Positions 8,743 through 16,922 of a stretch of 64,000 nucleotides of DNA are shown here, piece by piece. Both the position numbers and the translations under genes were made by a program. The stretch's first letter is position 1; each line of letters opens with the position of its first letter. A model generated the notes under the pieces. It saw nothing but the letters and a program-made list of their open reading frames with translations, was not told the DNA's origin and did no database searches. Origin of the DNA: Terrabacter sp. Root85 (GTDB lineage Bacteria > Actinomycetota > Actinomycetes > Actinomycetales > Dermatophilaceae); assembly GCF_001429185.1 (NCBI RefSeq), contig NZ_LMIW01000001.1, positions 293,633 through 357,632 on the forward strand, given 5' to 3'.

Positions 8743-9096
8743 ATGTCAAATCCGCTGCCCGTCCTCGACGTCACCGCGACACCCTGCTGCGCGCCGCTGA
8801 CCCGTTCCCCGATCGGAGAGTCGGATGCGGAGCGCGTGGCTGCGATGTTCAAGGCCCTGGGCGACCCGGTGCGTCTGAGGCTCTTCTCCAACGTCGCCTC
8901 GGCCGAGGGCGGCGAGGCCTGCGTCTGCGACATCCAGGATGTCGGCGTCTCCCAGCCGACGGTGTCGCACCACCTCAAGAAGCTGCGCGAGGCGGGCCTG
9001 CTCGAGTCAGAACGACGGGGCAGCTGGGTCTACTACCGCCTGGCCCCGTCGGCGCTCAGGGTCATGTCGGACCTGCTCTCACCGGTCAGCACCTGA
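8743..9096 (+). CDS. arsR: ArsR-family metalloregulator (arsenite-responsive), first copy
   Basis: A 117-residue winged-helix repressor. The recognition-helix region reads VSQPTVSHHLKKL, and just before it lies A-C-V-C-D (Cys60 and Cys62), the usual As(III) site in the actinobacterial branch. A Cys-Cys pair at 15-16 near the N-terminus may complete the site. ArsR proteins leave their operator when arsenite binds. The ATG at 8743 has no Shine-Dalgarno sequence and overlaps an operator copy, which points to a leaderless transcript. It is transcribed away from arsO and so likely controls both directions. Confidence 0.88.
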   Translation: MSNPLPVLDVTATPCCAPLTRSPIGESDAERVAAMFKALGDPVRLRLFSNVASAEGGEACVCDIQDVGVSQPTVSHHLKKLREAGLLESERRGSWVYYRLAPSALRVMSDLLSPVST

Positions 9097-9142
9097 TCCG
9101 ACCCGGGGCGCACGATGACCCTGCTGTCGCGCTGGGGCACCG

Positions 9143-9676
9143 CTACCCGTCGATCGTGAGCTGCTTCCGGTGGAAGTCGAAGTGCTGCATGCCGTACGCG
9201 TACACGTCGGCCAGCGTCATCGTGTCCCGGAAGAAGGGATCCCATCCGAGCGGGAAGTGCATCCGCCTGCCGAGCGCTTCGGCTGACTCGGCGTCGAGCC
9301 GGCGGTGCAGCCGCGCGATGGTGTGGTCGAGCCGGCGGGTCAGCCGTGGGCCGCGGAAGACGAGCGCGCCACCGACGGACCCGAGGTAGTTGACGGAGTG
9401 GAACGGTCGGGTCCCCGCGTCGAGCACCGCTGCGAAGGCCCGGCTCAAGCCGTCCGGCAGCCGCCCGAAAAGCCTGACCAGCGGGAGCAGCCTGGACACG
9501 ATGAGGAACCCGAAGACCATGTGCCACAACAGCTGCCCGTTGGTCCAACGGGTTCCGTTGCTGCGCCGTCGGAGCTCCCGGGCGCCCGCGGCGGCGACGA
9601 TCTGGTGTAGGTCGGCGCGGACTCTCTCCAGATCATCGTGGAGGCGTTGCCGATCGACGGACGCCACGGTGGCCAT
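9143..9676 (-). CDS. DinB-superfamily protein at the end of the ars operon
   Basis: A 177-residue four-helix-bundle protein of the DinB/YfiT type. WTNGQLLWH near residues 43-51 and a C-terminal YGMQHFDFHRKQ provide the histidines that normally bind the metal. In actinobacteria such proteins are often mycothiol- or bacillithiol-dependent transferases; its substrate is unknown. It follows arsC by about 80 bp in the same direction, so it may ride on the acr3-arsA-arsC transcript, which would suit a thiol-linked role in arsenic detoxification. That link is inference. Confidence 0.7.
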   Translation of the reverse strand: MATVASVDRQRLHDDLERVRADLHQIVAAAGARELRRRSNGTRWTNGQLLWHMVFGFLIVSRLLPLVRLFGRLPDGLSRAFAAVLDAGTRPFHSVNYLGSVGGALVFRGPRLTRRLDHTIARLHRRLDAESAEALGRRMHFPLGWDPFFRDTMTLADVYAYGMQHFDFHRKQLTIDG

Positions 9677-9759
9677 GCCCCAGTGTCCCGCGACGATCGC
9701 CGCCGGGCGGCGGAATCCCCCCGATGCACGGCACCCCGATCAGTGGGATGCGAGAGGCG

Positions 9760-10176
9760 TCAGGCGTTGGCGGCGGGGACGTCGAGCGACTCGAGCAGGC
9801 CGAGGATGCGCTGCCTGATCTCGTCGCGGATCGGGCGCACCGCCTCGACGCCCTGGCCCGCCGGGTCGGCGAGCTCCCAGTCCTCGTAGCGCTTGCCGGG
9901 GAAGATCGGGCACGTGTCGCCGCACCCCATGGTGATGACGACGTCGGACTCCTTGACCGCCTCGGTCGTGAGGATCTTGGGGGTCTCGGCGGTGATGTCG
10001 ATGCCCTCCTCCGCCATGGCGGCGACGGCGGAGGGGTTGACCTCGTCGGCGGGCGCAGATCCGGCGGAGCGCACCTCGACGGCGCCGCCGGAGAGGTGGG
10101 CGAGGTAGGCGGCGGCCATCTGGGAGCGGCCGGCGTTGTGGATGCAGACGAAGAGGACGGAGGGCTTGTCGGTCAC
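9760..10176 (-). CDS. arsC: arsenate reductase, low-molecular-weight phosphatase type
   Basis: A 138-residue protein with the LMW-PTP loop C-I-H-N-A-G-R-S (Cys11, Arg17) close to the N-terminus and an aspartate in ELADPAG near residue 104 as general acid. Cys85 and Cys89 (CGDTC) match the resolving-cysteine area of thioredoxin-type ArsC; actinobacterial relatives may instead use mycothiol. It reduces arsenate to arsenite for export by Acr3. The start is a GTG at 10176 with AGGAG 6-7 nt upstream. It lies 75 bp after arsA, in the same operon. Confidence 0.9.
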   Translation of the reverse strand: MTDKPSVLFVCIHNAGRSQMAAAYLAHLSGGAVEVRSAGSAPADEVNPSAVAAMAEEGIDITAETPKILTTEAVKESDVVITMGCGDTCPIFPGKRYEDWELADPAGQGVEAVRPIRDEIRQRILGLLESLDVPAANA

Positions 10177-10251
10177 GGGTGCTCCTGGGTCGATGGTTGG
10201 GGAGGGTCGGCTTCCGAGGTCGCGCAGCAGCCGGGCGACGCGGCCCGAGTG

Positions 10252-12060
10252 TCAGAACGCATCGACCGAAATGCCTTCCGTGAGGGGACGGGTGAGCTCG
10301 GACAGCGCTGCGGCGCCGACGGGTTCGCGGGCGAGCAGCGGCAGGACGGCCACGCGACGGCAGAGCCCCCTCACGCGGGTCAGCGGCTCCGCTTCGGCGT
10401 GGGCGCGGGCCCGCAGGAACGGCGAGCTCGGCGCTGCTGCGGTCAGGCTGCCGTTGACGACCCACGCCCACGGCGTGATGCCGGCCCGGGCGAGGTCGCC
10501 CTGCAGCTCCTCGGCCTCGAGGACGGGGGTCGTCTCCGGAAGGGTGACGATGACGACCTTGGTCTGCGCCGGGTCCTGCAGCCGCATGAGCGGGGTCACG
10601 AAGTGTGCACCCTCGCTCATCTGCCGGGTGATCTCGCGGTGGTAGGAGCCGGTCGCGTCGAGCAGGAGCAGGGTGTGCCCGGTCGGCGCCGTGTCGAGAA
10701 CGACGAACTGCTTCCGGGCCCGGAAGACGACGTGGGAGAACTGCTGGAAGACGGCGACCTCGTCGGTGCACGGCGACTTGAGGTCCTCGGCGAGGACGGC
10801 CCGGCCGGCGTCGTCCAGAGCCTTGCCCTTGCCGGCCATGACCCGCTCGCGGTACCCCTCGATCGCCACCTGGGGGTCGATGCGCTCGACGGTGAGGCGC
10901 GGGGCCTCGGCCTGCAGGGTCTCGTTCAGGTGTGCCGCCGGGTCGGTGGTCGTGAGCAGCGTCTCGTGGCCTCGGGAGGCGAGCTCGAGGGCGATGGCCG
11001 CAGCGACCGTGGTCTTGCCGACCCCGCCCTTGCCCATGCACATGACGAGCCCGTGCCCGCCGGCCTCCAGCTCGTCGACGAGATCACGCAGATCCGTGAA
11101 TCCGTCTGGGAGCATGGCGATCTCGGTGGCAGGTTCCGGGAGCGACGGCACCTCCGGCCCGAGCAGCGCCCGGAGGGCGGGCACGCCGACGGTGTTGACG
11201 GCCAGCAGGGGCAGGGTGGTCCGGGGCAGGGCGGCCAGGACCCCGGGGACGGCGTCGAGGGCGGCGTCCTCACGCGCGCCGACCGCGTGGGCCAGCTCGT
11301 CCCCGGGCGTGCTCGTGACGGCATACGCCGGCAGGACGCCGTTGACGACGAGGTGGGCGTTCGTCATGCCCAGCTCGCGCAGCTCGCCGTACGTCCTCGC
11401 GGCCTCACGGAGCGAGGACCCTTGCGGTCGGGTGACGAGGACGAGGCGGGTACGCGTCGGGTCCGTCAGCGCGGCCAGGGCGCCCGCGTAGTCGTGACGC
11501 AGCCGGTCAAGGCCCGCCACCGGCCCGAGGCACGACACGTCGCCCTTGCCGTCGGAGAGGTAGGTGGTCCACTCCCCCGGCAGCTGGAGCAGGCGGACGG
11601 TGTGGCCCGTCGGCGCGGTGTCGAACAGGACGTGGTCGTAGGCCGCCGTCGTGGTCTCGTCGGCCAGCAGCGACGTGAACTCGTTGAAGGAGGCGATCTC
11701 CGTCGTGCACGCCCCGGACAGCTGCTCCGTCATCGCAGAGACCTCCGCCGCCGGCAGGAGGTCGCGGACCGGGTCGATGATCGTGGCACGGTAGGCGTCA
11801 GCTGCCTGCTGCGGGTCGATCTCGAGGGCATCGAGGCCGGGGACGGTCGGCACCGGCGTGATGGTGTTGCCGACGCTGACCCCGAAGACCTGCCCGACGT
11901 TCGAGGCAGGGTCGGTGCTCGTCAACAGGACCCGGCGGCCCTGCTCCGCGAGGCGTACCGCGGTCGCGCAGGCCAGCGAGGTCTTGCCGACGCCGCCCTT
12001 GCCGGTGAAGAAGAGGAACCGCGGCAGGTCCTCGAGGAACGGCACGCGAGGCATCAGCAC
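10252..12060 (-). CDS. arsA: arsenite-stimulated efflux ATPase with two ATPase halves
   Basis: A 602-residue tandem ATPase. Two deviant Walker A loops of the form GKGGVGKT occur near residues 20 and 345, each followed by a DTAPTGHT signature. Symmetric cysteines lie in SGACTTEI (about 118) and SPCTDEVAVF in the second half, equivalent to the As(III)-binding cysteines of E. coli ArsA. ArsA normally docks on an arsenite permease and powers it with ATP. Here the partner is an Acr3 permease, and no ArsD chaperone gene is present. GTG at 12060, with GGAG 8 nt upstream, is preferred; an ATG two codons later is possible. The gene is 24 bp after acr3. Confidence 0.92.
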   Translation of the reverse strand: MLMPRVPFLEDLPRFLFFTGKGGVGKTSLACATAVRLAEQGRRVLLTSTDPASNVGQVFGVSVGNTITPVPTVPGLDALEIDPQQAADAYRATIIDPVRDLLPAAEVSAMTEQLSGACTTEIASFNEFTSLLADETTTAAYDHVLFDTAPTGHTVRLLQLPGEWTTYLSDGKGDVSCLGPVAGLDRLRHDYAGALAALTDPTRTRLVLVTRPQGSSLREAARTYGELRELGMTNAHLVVNGVLPAYAVTSTPGDELAHAVGAREDAALDAVPGVLAALPRTTLPLLAVNTVGVPALRALLGPEVPSLPEPATEIAMLPDGFTDLRDLVDELEAGGHGLVMCMGKGGVGKTTVAAAIALELASRGHETLLTTTDPAAHLNETLQAEAPRLTVERIDPQVAIEGYRERVMAGKGKALDDAGRAVLAEDLKSPCTDEVAVFQQFSHVVFRARKQFVVLDTAPTGHTLLLLDATGSYHREITRQMSEGAHFVTPLMRLQDPAQTKVVIVTLPETTPVLEAEELQGDLARAGITPWAWVVNGSLTAAAPSSPFLRARAHAEAEPLTRVRGLCRRVAVLPLLAREPVGAAALSELTRPLTEGISVDAF

Positions 12061-12084
12061 GGTGCCGGCTCCTGGCCCCGGAGG

Positions 12085-13227
12085 TCAGGCACGGCGGGAC
12101 CCGGCAGCCTGCGCCTCGAGCGGCACGGAGGGACCACCGGGTCGAGCGGTGAAGCGCTTGCGCAGCGCCAGGCTCACGTAGACGAGCGCGACGAGGGCCG
12201 GCACCTCGATGAGGGGACCGACGACGCCGGCGAGAGCCTGTCCGGAGGCCGCGCCGAAGGTGGCGATGGCCACCGCGATCGCGAGCTCGAAGTTGTTGCC
12301 CGCCGCCGTGAAAGCGAGGGTCGCCGTGCGCTCGTAGCCGAGTCCGAGACCCGCTCCGAGCCCGAACCCGCCGCCCCACATGACGGCGAAGTAGACGAGC
12401 AGCGGGAGCGCGATGCGCACGACGTCGAGCGGCTGTGAGGTGATGGCCTCACCCTGCAGCGCGAAGAGGATGACGATCGTGAAGAGCAGGCCGTACAGCG
12501 CCCAGGGAGCGACCCTCGGGATGAACTTCGTCTCGTACCAGTCCCGCCCGCGACGCTTCTCCCCGATGCGGCGGGACAGGAAACCGGCCAGCAGCGGGAT
12601 GCCGAGGAAGATGAGCACGGACCGGGCGATGTCCCACGTCGACGCGTCGATGCCGGTCTGCTCGAGGCCGAGCCACCCGGGCAGGACGGAGAGGTAGAAC
12701 CACCCGAGCCCGGCGAAGGCGACGACCTGGAAGACGGAGTTGATCGCCACGAGCACCGCGGCCGCCTCCCGGTCCCCGCACGCGAGGTCGTTCCAGATGA
12801 TGACCATGGCGATGCAACGAGCGAGGCCGACGATGATCAGGCCGGTGCGGTAGGCAGGCAGGTCGGGCAGGAAGATCCACGCCAGGGCGAACATCAGGGC
12901 CGGCCCGAGGACCCAGTTGAGCAACAGCGAGCTGAGCAGGAGGCGCGTGTCGCCGGTCACCGAGTCGAGCCGGTCGTAGCGGACCTTGGCGAGCACGGGA
13001 TACATCATCACGAGCAGACCGAGGGCGATGGGCAGCGAGACGCCGTCGACCTCCACGCGCGCCAGGCCGTCGCCGAGCCCGGGCACGAGACGCCCGAGCA
13101 GCAGGCCGGCCACCATGGCCAGCCCGATCCACACCGGCAGGAACCGGTCGAGGGTCGAGAGCCGTGCGGCGACCGGATCGTGCGCGGAGGATGCCAGGCG
13201 TGCAGAGGGGCTGGTCGGGTCGGTCAC
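12085..13227 (-). CDS. acr3: Acr3-family arsenite efflux permease
   Basis: A 380-residue protein with ten hydrophobic segments. The segment LARCIAMVIIWNDLACGD near the middle holds the conserved Acr3 cysteine, and a second signature GNNFELAIAVAIATFG lies near the end. It exports arsenite, using the membrane potential or the ArsA ATPase encoded next. GTG at 13227 is chosen because AAGGA stands just upstream and the longer frame crosses the arsR2 promoter. It is the first gene of the leftward acr3-arsA-arsC unit, divergent from arsR2. Confidence 0.92.
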   Translation of the reverse strand: MTDPTSPSARLASSAHDPVAARLSTLDRFLPVWIGLAMVAGLLLGRLVPGLGDGLARVEVDGVSLPIALGLLVMMYPVLAKVRYDRLDSVTGDTRLLLSSLLLNWVLGPALMFALAWIFLPDLPAYRTGLIIVGLARCIAMVIIWNDLACGDREAAAVLVAINSVFQVVAFAGLGWFYLSVLPGWLGLEQTGIDASTWDIARSVLIFLGIPLLAGFLSRRIGEKRRGRDWYETKFIPRVAPWALYGLLFTIVILFALQGEAITSQPLDVVRIALPLLVYFAVMWGGGFGLGAGLGLGYERTATLAFTAAGNNFELAIAVAIATFGAASGQALAGVVGPLIEVPALVALVYVSLALRKRFTARPGGPSVPLEAQAAGSRRA

Positions 13228-13259
13228 CGGTGTCCTTCGAACGCTGGGTTGTGGTCGCT

Positions 13260-13345
13260 GGCCTGCATCGACCACGGTCGATCCCTCAACGTTGGCAGCC
13301 GCATCGGCATGTGTCAATATGGACCATCGTCGATGTCGGTGAACG
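13260..13345. promoter_or_regulatory. ArsR2 operator region between acr3 and arsR2
   Basis: TGTCAATATGGAC at 13312-13324 matches the 13-mer in front of arsR1 at 11 of 13 positions (TGTCAAYATRGAC). It is the only extended identity I see between the two divergent intergenic regions, and so the likely shared ArsR site. Confidence 0.55.
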
Positions 13346-13357
13346 GAAGGTGAACCC

Positions 13358-13702
13358 GTGAGCGTGACCACGTTGAGCACGACCCCCCAGGAGGTCTCCG
13401 CCTGTGGCACCTCCCCCGTCGACGTCCTCGACCGCGCGGAGGCCGACCACCGGGCCGCGCTGCTCAAGGCCCTCGCCGACCCCGTGCGCCTCCAGCTGCT
13501 CAGCATCATCAGCGCCGCCCCCGGGCGCGAGGCCTGCGTGTGCGACATGACCGAGGCCGTGCAGGTCTCCCAGCCGACGGTCAGCCACCACCTCAAGACC
13601 CTCGTCGACGCAGGCATCCTCACCCGCGAGCGCCGGGGCAGCTGGGCATGGTTCCGGCTCGACGTCGAGCAGCTCGCTGCCGTGCGCGGCTTCCTGGCCT
13701 AG
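13358..13702 (+). CDS. arsR: ArsR-family metalloregulator, second copy
   Basis: A 114-residue winged-helix repressor with the same layout as arsR1: ACVCD at residues 59-63, VSQPTVSHHLKTL in the DNA-binding region and one further N-terminal cysteine (Cys16). It starts with GTG at 13358 behind GGAAGG. It is divergent from acr3 and probably represses that operon and itself. It is clearly a paralogue of arsR1, but the N-terminal 35 residues differ, so the two need not sense identical ligands. Confidence 0.88.
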   Translation: MSVTTLSTTPQEVSACGTSPVDVLDRAEADHRAALLKALADPVRLQLLSIISAAPGREACVCDMTEAVQVSQPTVSHHLKTLVDAGILTRERRGSWAWFRLDVEQLAAVRGFLA

Positions 13703-13718
13703 CGCGACGGGTCGAGCG

Positions 13719-14558
13719 TCACATCTCCTCGTGCGTGTCCGGGTCGCCCCCGAAGAGGCGCCCGTCCGCGCGCGCGAGTGCCGAGATCGCGGTGACCTCG
13801 GCCTGGGACAGCTCGAAGCCGAAGACGTCGAGGTTGGCGCGCTGCCGCTCGGCGTCCGACGACTTCGGCAGCGGCACGACGCCGAGCTGCACGTGCCAGC
13901 GCAGGATCGCCTGGGCCGGGGTGACGCCGTGCGCCTCCGCGGCGGCAGCCACCGGGTCGGCGCCGAAGGGGGCGTTTCGCTTGCCGAGCGGGCTCCACGC
14001 CTCGGTGACGATCCCGAGCCGCTCGTGGACCGCCCGCAGACGCTCCTGCGGGAAGAGCGGGTGCAGCTCGACCTGGTTGAGCACCGGCGTGACACCCGTC
14101 GCCTCGATGACGTCGGCGAGGTGCTGCTCGGTGAAGTTGCTGACACCGACGGACCGCACGAGGCCGCGCTCGCGGCACTCGACGAGAGCGCGGTACGCGT
14201 CGCCGTAGAGCCCGACGCTCGGGTTGGGCCAGTGGATGACGGCGACGTCCACCTGCTCGAGGCCGAGGCGCTCGAGCGACCCCTCGACGGAGGCGATGGC
14301 ACGGTCGTACGCGTGGTCGCGCCCCGGCACCTTCGTCTGGACGACGATCTCGTAGCGGGGCACCCCCGACCGGCGGATGGCCTCGCCGACCTCCGCCTCG
14401 TTGCCGTAGTTGACCGCCGTGTCGAGCAGTCGGTAGCCGGCCTCGAGCGCCGACACGATGGCGCGTATGCCGTCCTCGCCCGTGAGCGGGTACGTGCCGA
14501 AGCCGGTGGCGGGGAGGGTCGTGCCGTCGCCGAGGGTGCGTGTCGGAACCTGGGTCAT
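13719..14558 (-). CDS. aldo/keto reductase
   Basis: A 279-residue (alpha/beta)8 NADPH-dependent reductase. The catalytic tetrad is complete: Asp46, Tyr51, Lys76 and His109 (in VAVIHWP). SVGVSNF near residue 140 and a C-terminal cofactor segment (VPLPKSSDAERQRAN) are standard for the AKR5-like group, which reduces aldehydes and ketones such as 2,5-diketogluconate or methylglyoxal. The physiological substrate is not visible. It converges on arsR2 with only 16 bp between stops, so it marks the edge of the arsenic island. Confidence 0.88.
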   Translation of the reverse strand: MTQVPTRTLGDGTTLPATGFGTYPLTGEDGIRAIVSALEAGYRLLDTAVNYGNEAEVGEAIRRSGVPRYEIVVQTKVPGRDHAYDRAIASVEGSLERLGLEQVDVAVIHWPNPSVGLYGDAYRALVECRERGLVRSVGVSNFTEQHLADVIEATGVTPVLNQVELHPLFPQERLRAVHERLGIVTEAWSPLGKRNAPFGADPVAAAAEAHGVTPAQAILRWHVQLGVVPLPKSSDAERQRANLDVFGFELSQAEVTAISALARADGRLFGGDPDTHEEM

Positions 14559-14628
14559 GGGTCCAACCTAGGCACTCGGCGGCCCCGGGGCGAGGGTCGG
14601 CCGACCGGTGGGAGAGGTCCGTCGGGAG

Positions 14629-15437
14629 TCAGCGGTCGAGCAGGGACGCCATCCTCCTGGCGACGAGCTCCGTGGCGCGCCGGGGGGCGAGTCGGGTCAG
14701 CCGGTCGAGCGTCCGCGCGTCCCTGCCGATGACGACGCGGAAGCGCCCCTCCTCGACCCCGCCGACGATGATCCGGCGGGCCGCCTCGACCGGTGACGTC
14801 ATCGACGTCGGGGCGTCCTCGTCCGCGGAGGCGACGTCCGGCATCGGCACGCCGCTGTGCCCGCTGATGTCAGTGGCGACCCCACCCGGGAAGACGCACG
14901 TCACGGCCACCGACGTGCCGCGCTGCTCGGCCCAGAGCCCTTCGGTGAGGAGCATGACGGCGGCCTTGCTCGCGCCGTAGACCGCCTGGCCCGGCACCGG
15001 TGCGAAGGCGCCCATGCTCGAGACGTTGACGACGCACGCCTGCGGACGGGTCACGAGGTGCGGAGGAACGCCTTGACGGTGTGGACGACGCCCCAGAAGT
15101 TGACCGCCATGACCTTCTCCATCGCGGCGAGGTCGAGCTCGGAGAAGGGCACGAAAGGCTGGATGATGCCGGCGACGTTGAGCAGCCCGTCGACTCGGTC
15201 GTACTCGTCGACGACAGCGTCCGCGAGCGCCTCGACGGCGGCACGGTCGGTCACGTCGACGACGTGGGTGCTCAGCCGGTCACCGGCCCGGGCCGCTTCC
15301 ACGGTCTCGGCGAGCCCGTCGGCGCGCAGGTCGACGGCCGCGACGCGCGCATCGCGCGCGAGCAGACCCAGCACGACCTCGCGACCGATGCCGCCGCCAC
15401 CCCCGGTCACGACGAAGACCCTTCCCTCGATCTGCAT
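14629..15437 (-). pseudogene. short-chain dehydrogenase/reductase split by a 1-nt frameshift
   Basis: Two adjoining frames together make one SDR of about 269 residues. The first (15437 to 15051) has the cofactor loop GGGGGIG and NVAG; the second (from 15054) has the SSMGAF strand and the Y-x3-K site (VYGASKAA). The break falls near 15062-15065, where the leftward strand reads CTCCGCACCTC; one extra C would give the expected Ala-Phe-Leu-Pro-His-Leu run with no stop. Either the gene is inactivated or a base was lost in sequencing. The ATG at 15437 has a GGAGGGG ribosome-binding site. Confidence 0.8.
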
Positions 15438-15677
15438 GACCCTCACCCCTCCGGCCACGCGCCGGTGGCCCACTCACCCGGCCGACCGCCGGCGGCGCCT
15501 CGGTCCGGTCCCCTTCGATCCTCCTCCGCGCCCCGCCTCTCGGCGGGCAACTGTGACGCACCTGCCCCCTCCTGGCCTCGGGCGGGACGGGGCGGGAGGC
15601 CCCCTGAGCCGGGCGCCGACACCCGAACTCGAGTGCCGCGAGCACGGCGCCGACGAGGAGCATGCCGACCGCCGCGC

Positions 15678-16166
15678 TCAGCTGGTCGGGCGCGGGCGGC
15701 GCTGGGCGAGGTACTCGGGCGGCATACCGGGGCCCGGCGCCACCGTGATCTCGGCGGCGTCGACGGGACCGCACGTCGCGCACACGACGACCTCGGCCAC
15801 CGCGTCGCCGCACGTGCGGTGGCGGTAGAGGATCGGCGGGCCGCCGGGCGCGGCCCAGCGGTCGCCCCAGCGCGTCAGCGCGACGAGGGCTGGCGCCAGG
15901 TCCCGCCCCTTGTCGGTGAGGACGTACTCGAACTGTTCGGGGCGTTCGGAGTAGCGACGGCGCTCCATGATGCCCGCCTCGACGAACGCCTCGAGGCGCG
16001 CCCCCAGGACGTTGGTGGCGATGCCGAGGTTGTGCTGGAAGTCCCCGAAGCGGGTCACGCCGGCGAAGAGCGCGTCGCGGACGATGAGCAGGCTCCAGCG
16101 CTCACCCACCACCTCGAGGGCGCGGGCGATGGAGCACACCTGCTGGTCATACGTCCGTCCGAGCAC
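15678..16166 (-). CDS. HxlR-family transcriptional regulator
   Basis: A 162-residue winged-helix protein. The HxlR core (CSIARALEVVGERWSLLIVRDAL, then FGDFQHNLGIATNVLGARL and YVLTDKGRDL) covers residues 10-105. The C-terminal extension has Cys-x10-Cys-x2-Cys spacing near residues 118-131, possibly redox- or metal-sensitive. HxlR regulators respond to aldehydes, quinones or redox stress. It is divergent from a SRPBCC gene, with a perfect 19-bp palindrome between them. The 240 bp downstream, before the broken SDR gene, holds no gene that I can support. Confidence 0.85.
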   Translation of the reverse strand: MLGRTYDQQVCSIARALEVVGERWSLLIVRDALFAGVTRFGDFQHNLGIATNVLGARLEAFVEAGIMERRRYSERPEQFEYVLTDKGRDLAPALVALTRWGDRWAAPGGPPILYRHRTCGDAVAEVVVCATCGPVDAAEITVAPGPGMPPEYLAQRRPRPTS

Positions 16167-16185
16167 GCACCCATCCTACAGAAGT

Positions 16186-16236
16186 GCTTGCATCATGAAA
16201 GCGTCTGGTTCTATCGTCACTTGCATGATGCAAGTG
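16186..16236. promoter_or_regulatory. operator for the HxlR regulator (19-bp perfect palindrome plus partial copy)
   Basis: CACTTGCATGATGCAAGTG at 16218-16236 is a perfect inverted repeat around a single G. A degenerate copy, TTGCATCATG, lies at 16188-16197 closer to the HxlR start. Two sites in the divergent gap fit autorepression together with control of the SRPBCC gene. Confidence 0.65.
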
Positions 16237-16280
16237 ATCGTCATCGCCCGATGACGACGCCGATGGATGGGAGCAGGACC

Positions 16281-16775
16281 ATGAGCACCGACCTCACCTT
16301 GTCGTTCACCGTCGACCAGAGTCCCGAGGAGGCCTTCGCTGCGATCACCGACGTCCGCGCCTGGTGGTCGGGCACGATCGAGGGGCCCACTGACCGGCTC
16401 GGGGCGGAGTTCTCCTACTCCGTGCCCGACATCCACCGGTCGACCTTCCGGATCACCGAGCTCGAGCCGGCCCGCAGGGTCAGCTGGCTCGTGCTCGACG
16501 CGTGGCTCTCGTTCACCGAGGACCCCGAGGAGTGGGCCGGCACGACGGTCACCTTCGACCTCTCCGAGGTCCAGGGCCGGACCCTCGTCCGCTTCACGCA
16601 CGTCGGCCTCTCGCCCGAGCAGGAGTGCTACGAGGTGTGCCACACGGCCTGGGGCCAGTACGTCCTCGGCAGCCTGCGCTCGCTCATCGAGTCAGGGGCC
16701 GGACGGCCGAACTCGTTCGAGGGGCAGGCCGAGCTCGAGGCCGCGCTCGCCGGCACGGTCCCCCTGCCTCGCTGA
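16281..16775 (+). CDS. SRPBCC (AHSA1-like) domain protein
   Basis: A 164-residue START-like protein. It opens with LSFTVDQSPEEAFAAITDVRAWW and has the WVGTTV-type beta strands and the C-terminal helix (SLRSLIES) of the AHSA1/SRPBCC fold, a hydrophobic-ligand pocket. No catalytic function can be assigned. The ATG at 16281 is preferred to one 30 bp upstream because GGAGCAGGACC directly precedes it. It is transcribed away from the HxlR gene and probably regulated by it. Confidence 0.78.
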   Translation: MSTDLTLSFTVDQSPEEAFAAITDVRAWWSGTIEGPTDRLGAEFSYSVPDIHRSTFRITELEPARRVSWLVLDAWLSFTEDPEEWAGTTVTFDLSEVQGRTLVRFTHVGLSPEQECYEVCHTAWGQYVLGSLRSLIESGAGRPNSFEGQAELEAALAGTVPLPR

Positions 16776-16922
16776 GCCCTACCCACGACACGCCGGCCCG
16801 CTCCCCACCGAGAGCGGGCTCGCGCGTGCCGGCGGAGGCGAGCCGGTCGCCCCTGGAGGATGATCGGGAGCGACCCCCGGCTAACGAGCGGGGTTGTCGA
16901 CGACGAGGAGGGCGACCCACCC

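Noticed and set aside
9724..12438. A 904-codon rightward frame
   Set aside because: Antisense to arsC, arsA and part of acr3, all of which have full motifs; it shows no recognisable domain.
13358..13702. SmtB/CadC-type zinc or cadmium sensor instead of ArsR
   Set aside because: The A-C-V-C-D motif before the recognition helix and the acr3-arsA-arsC context favour arsenite sensing.
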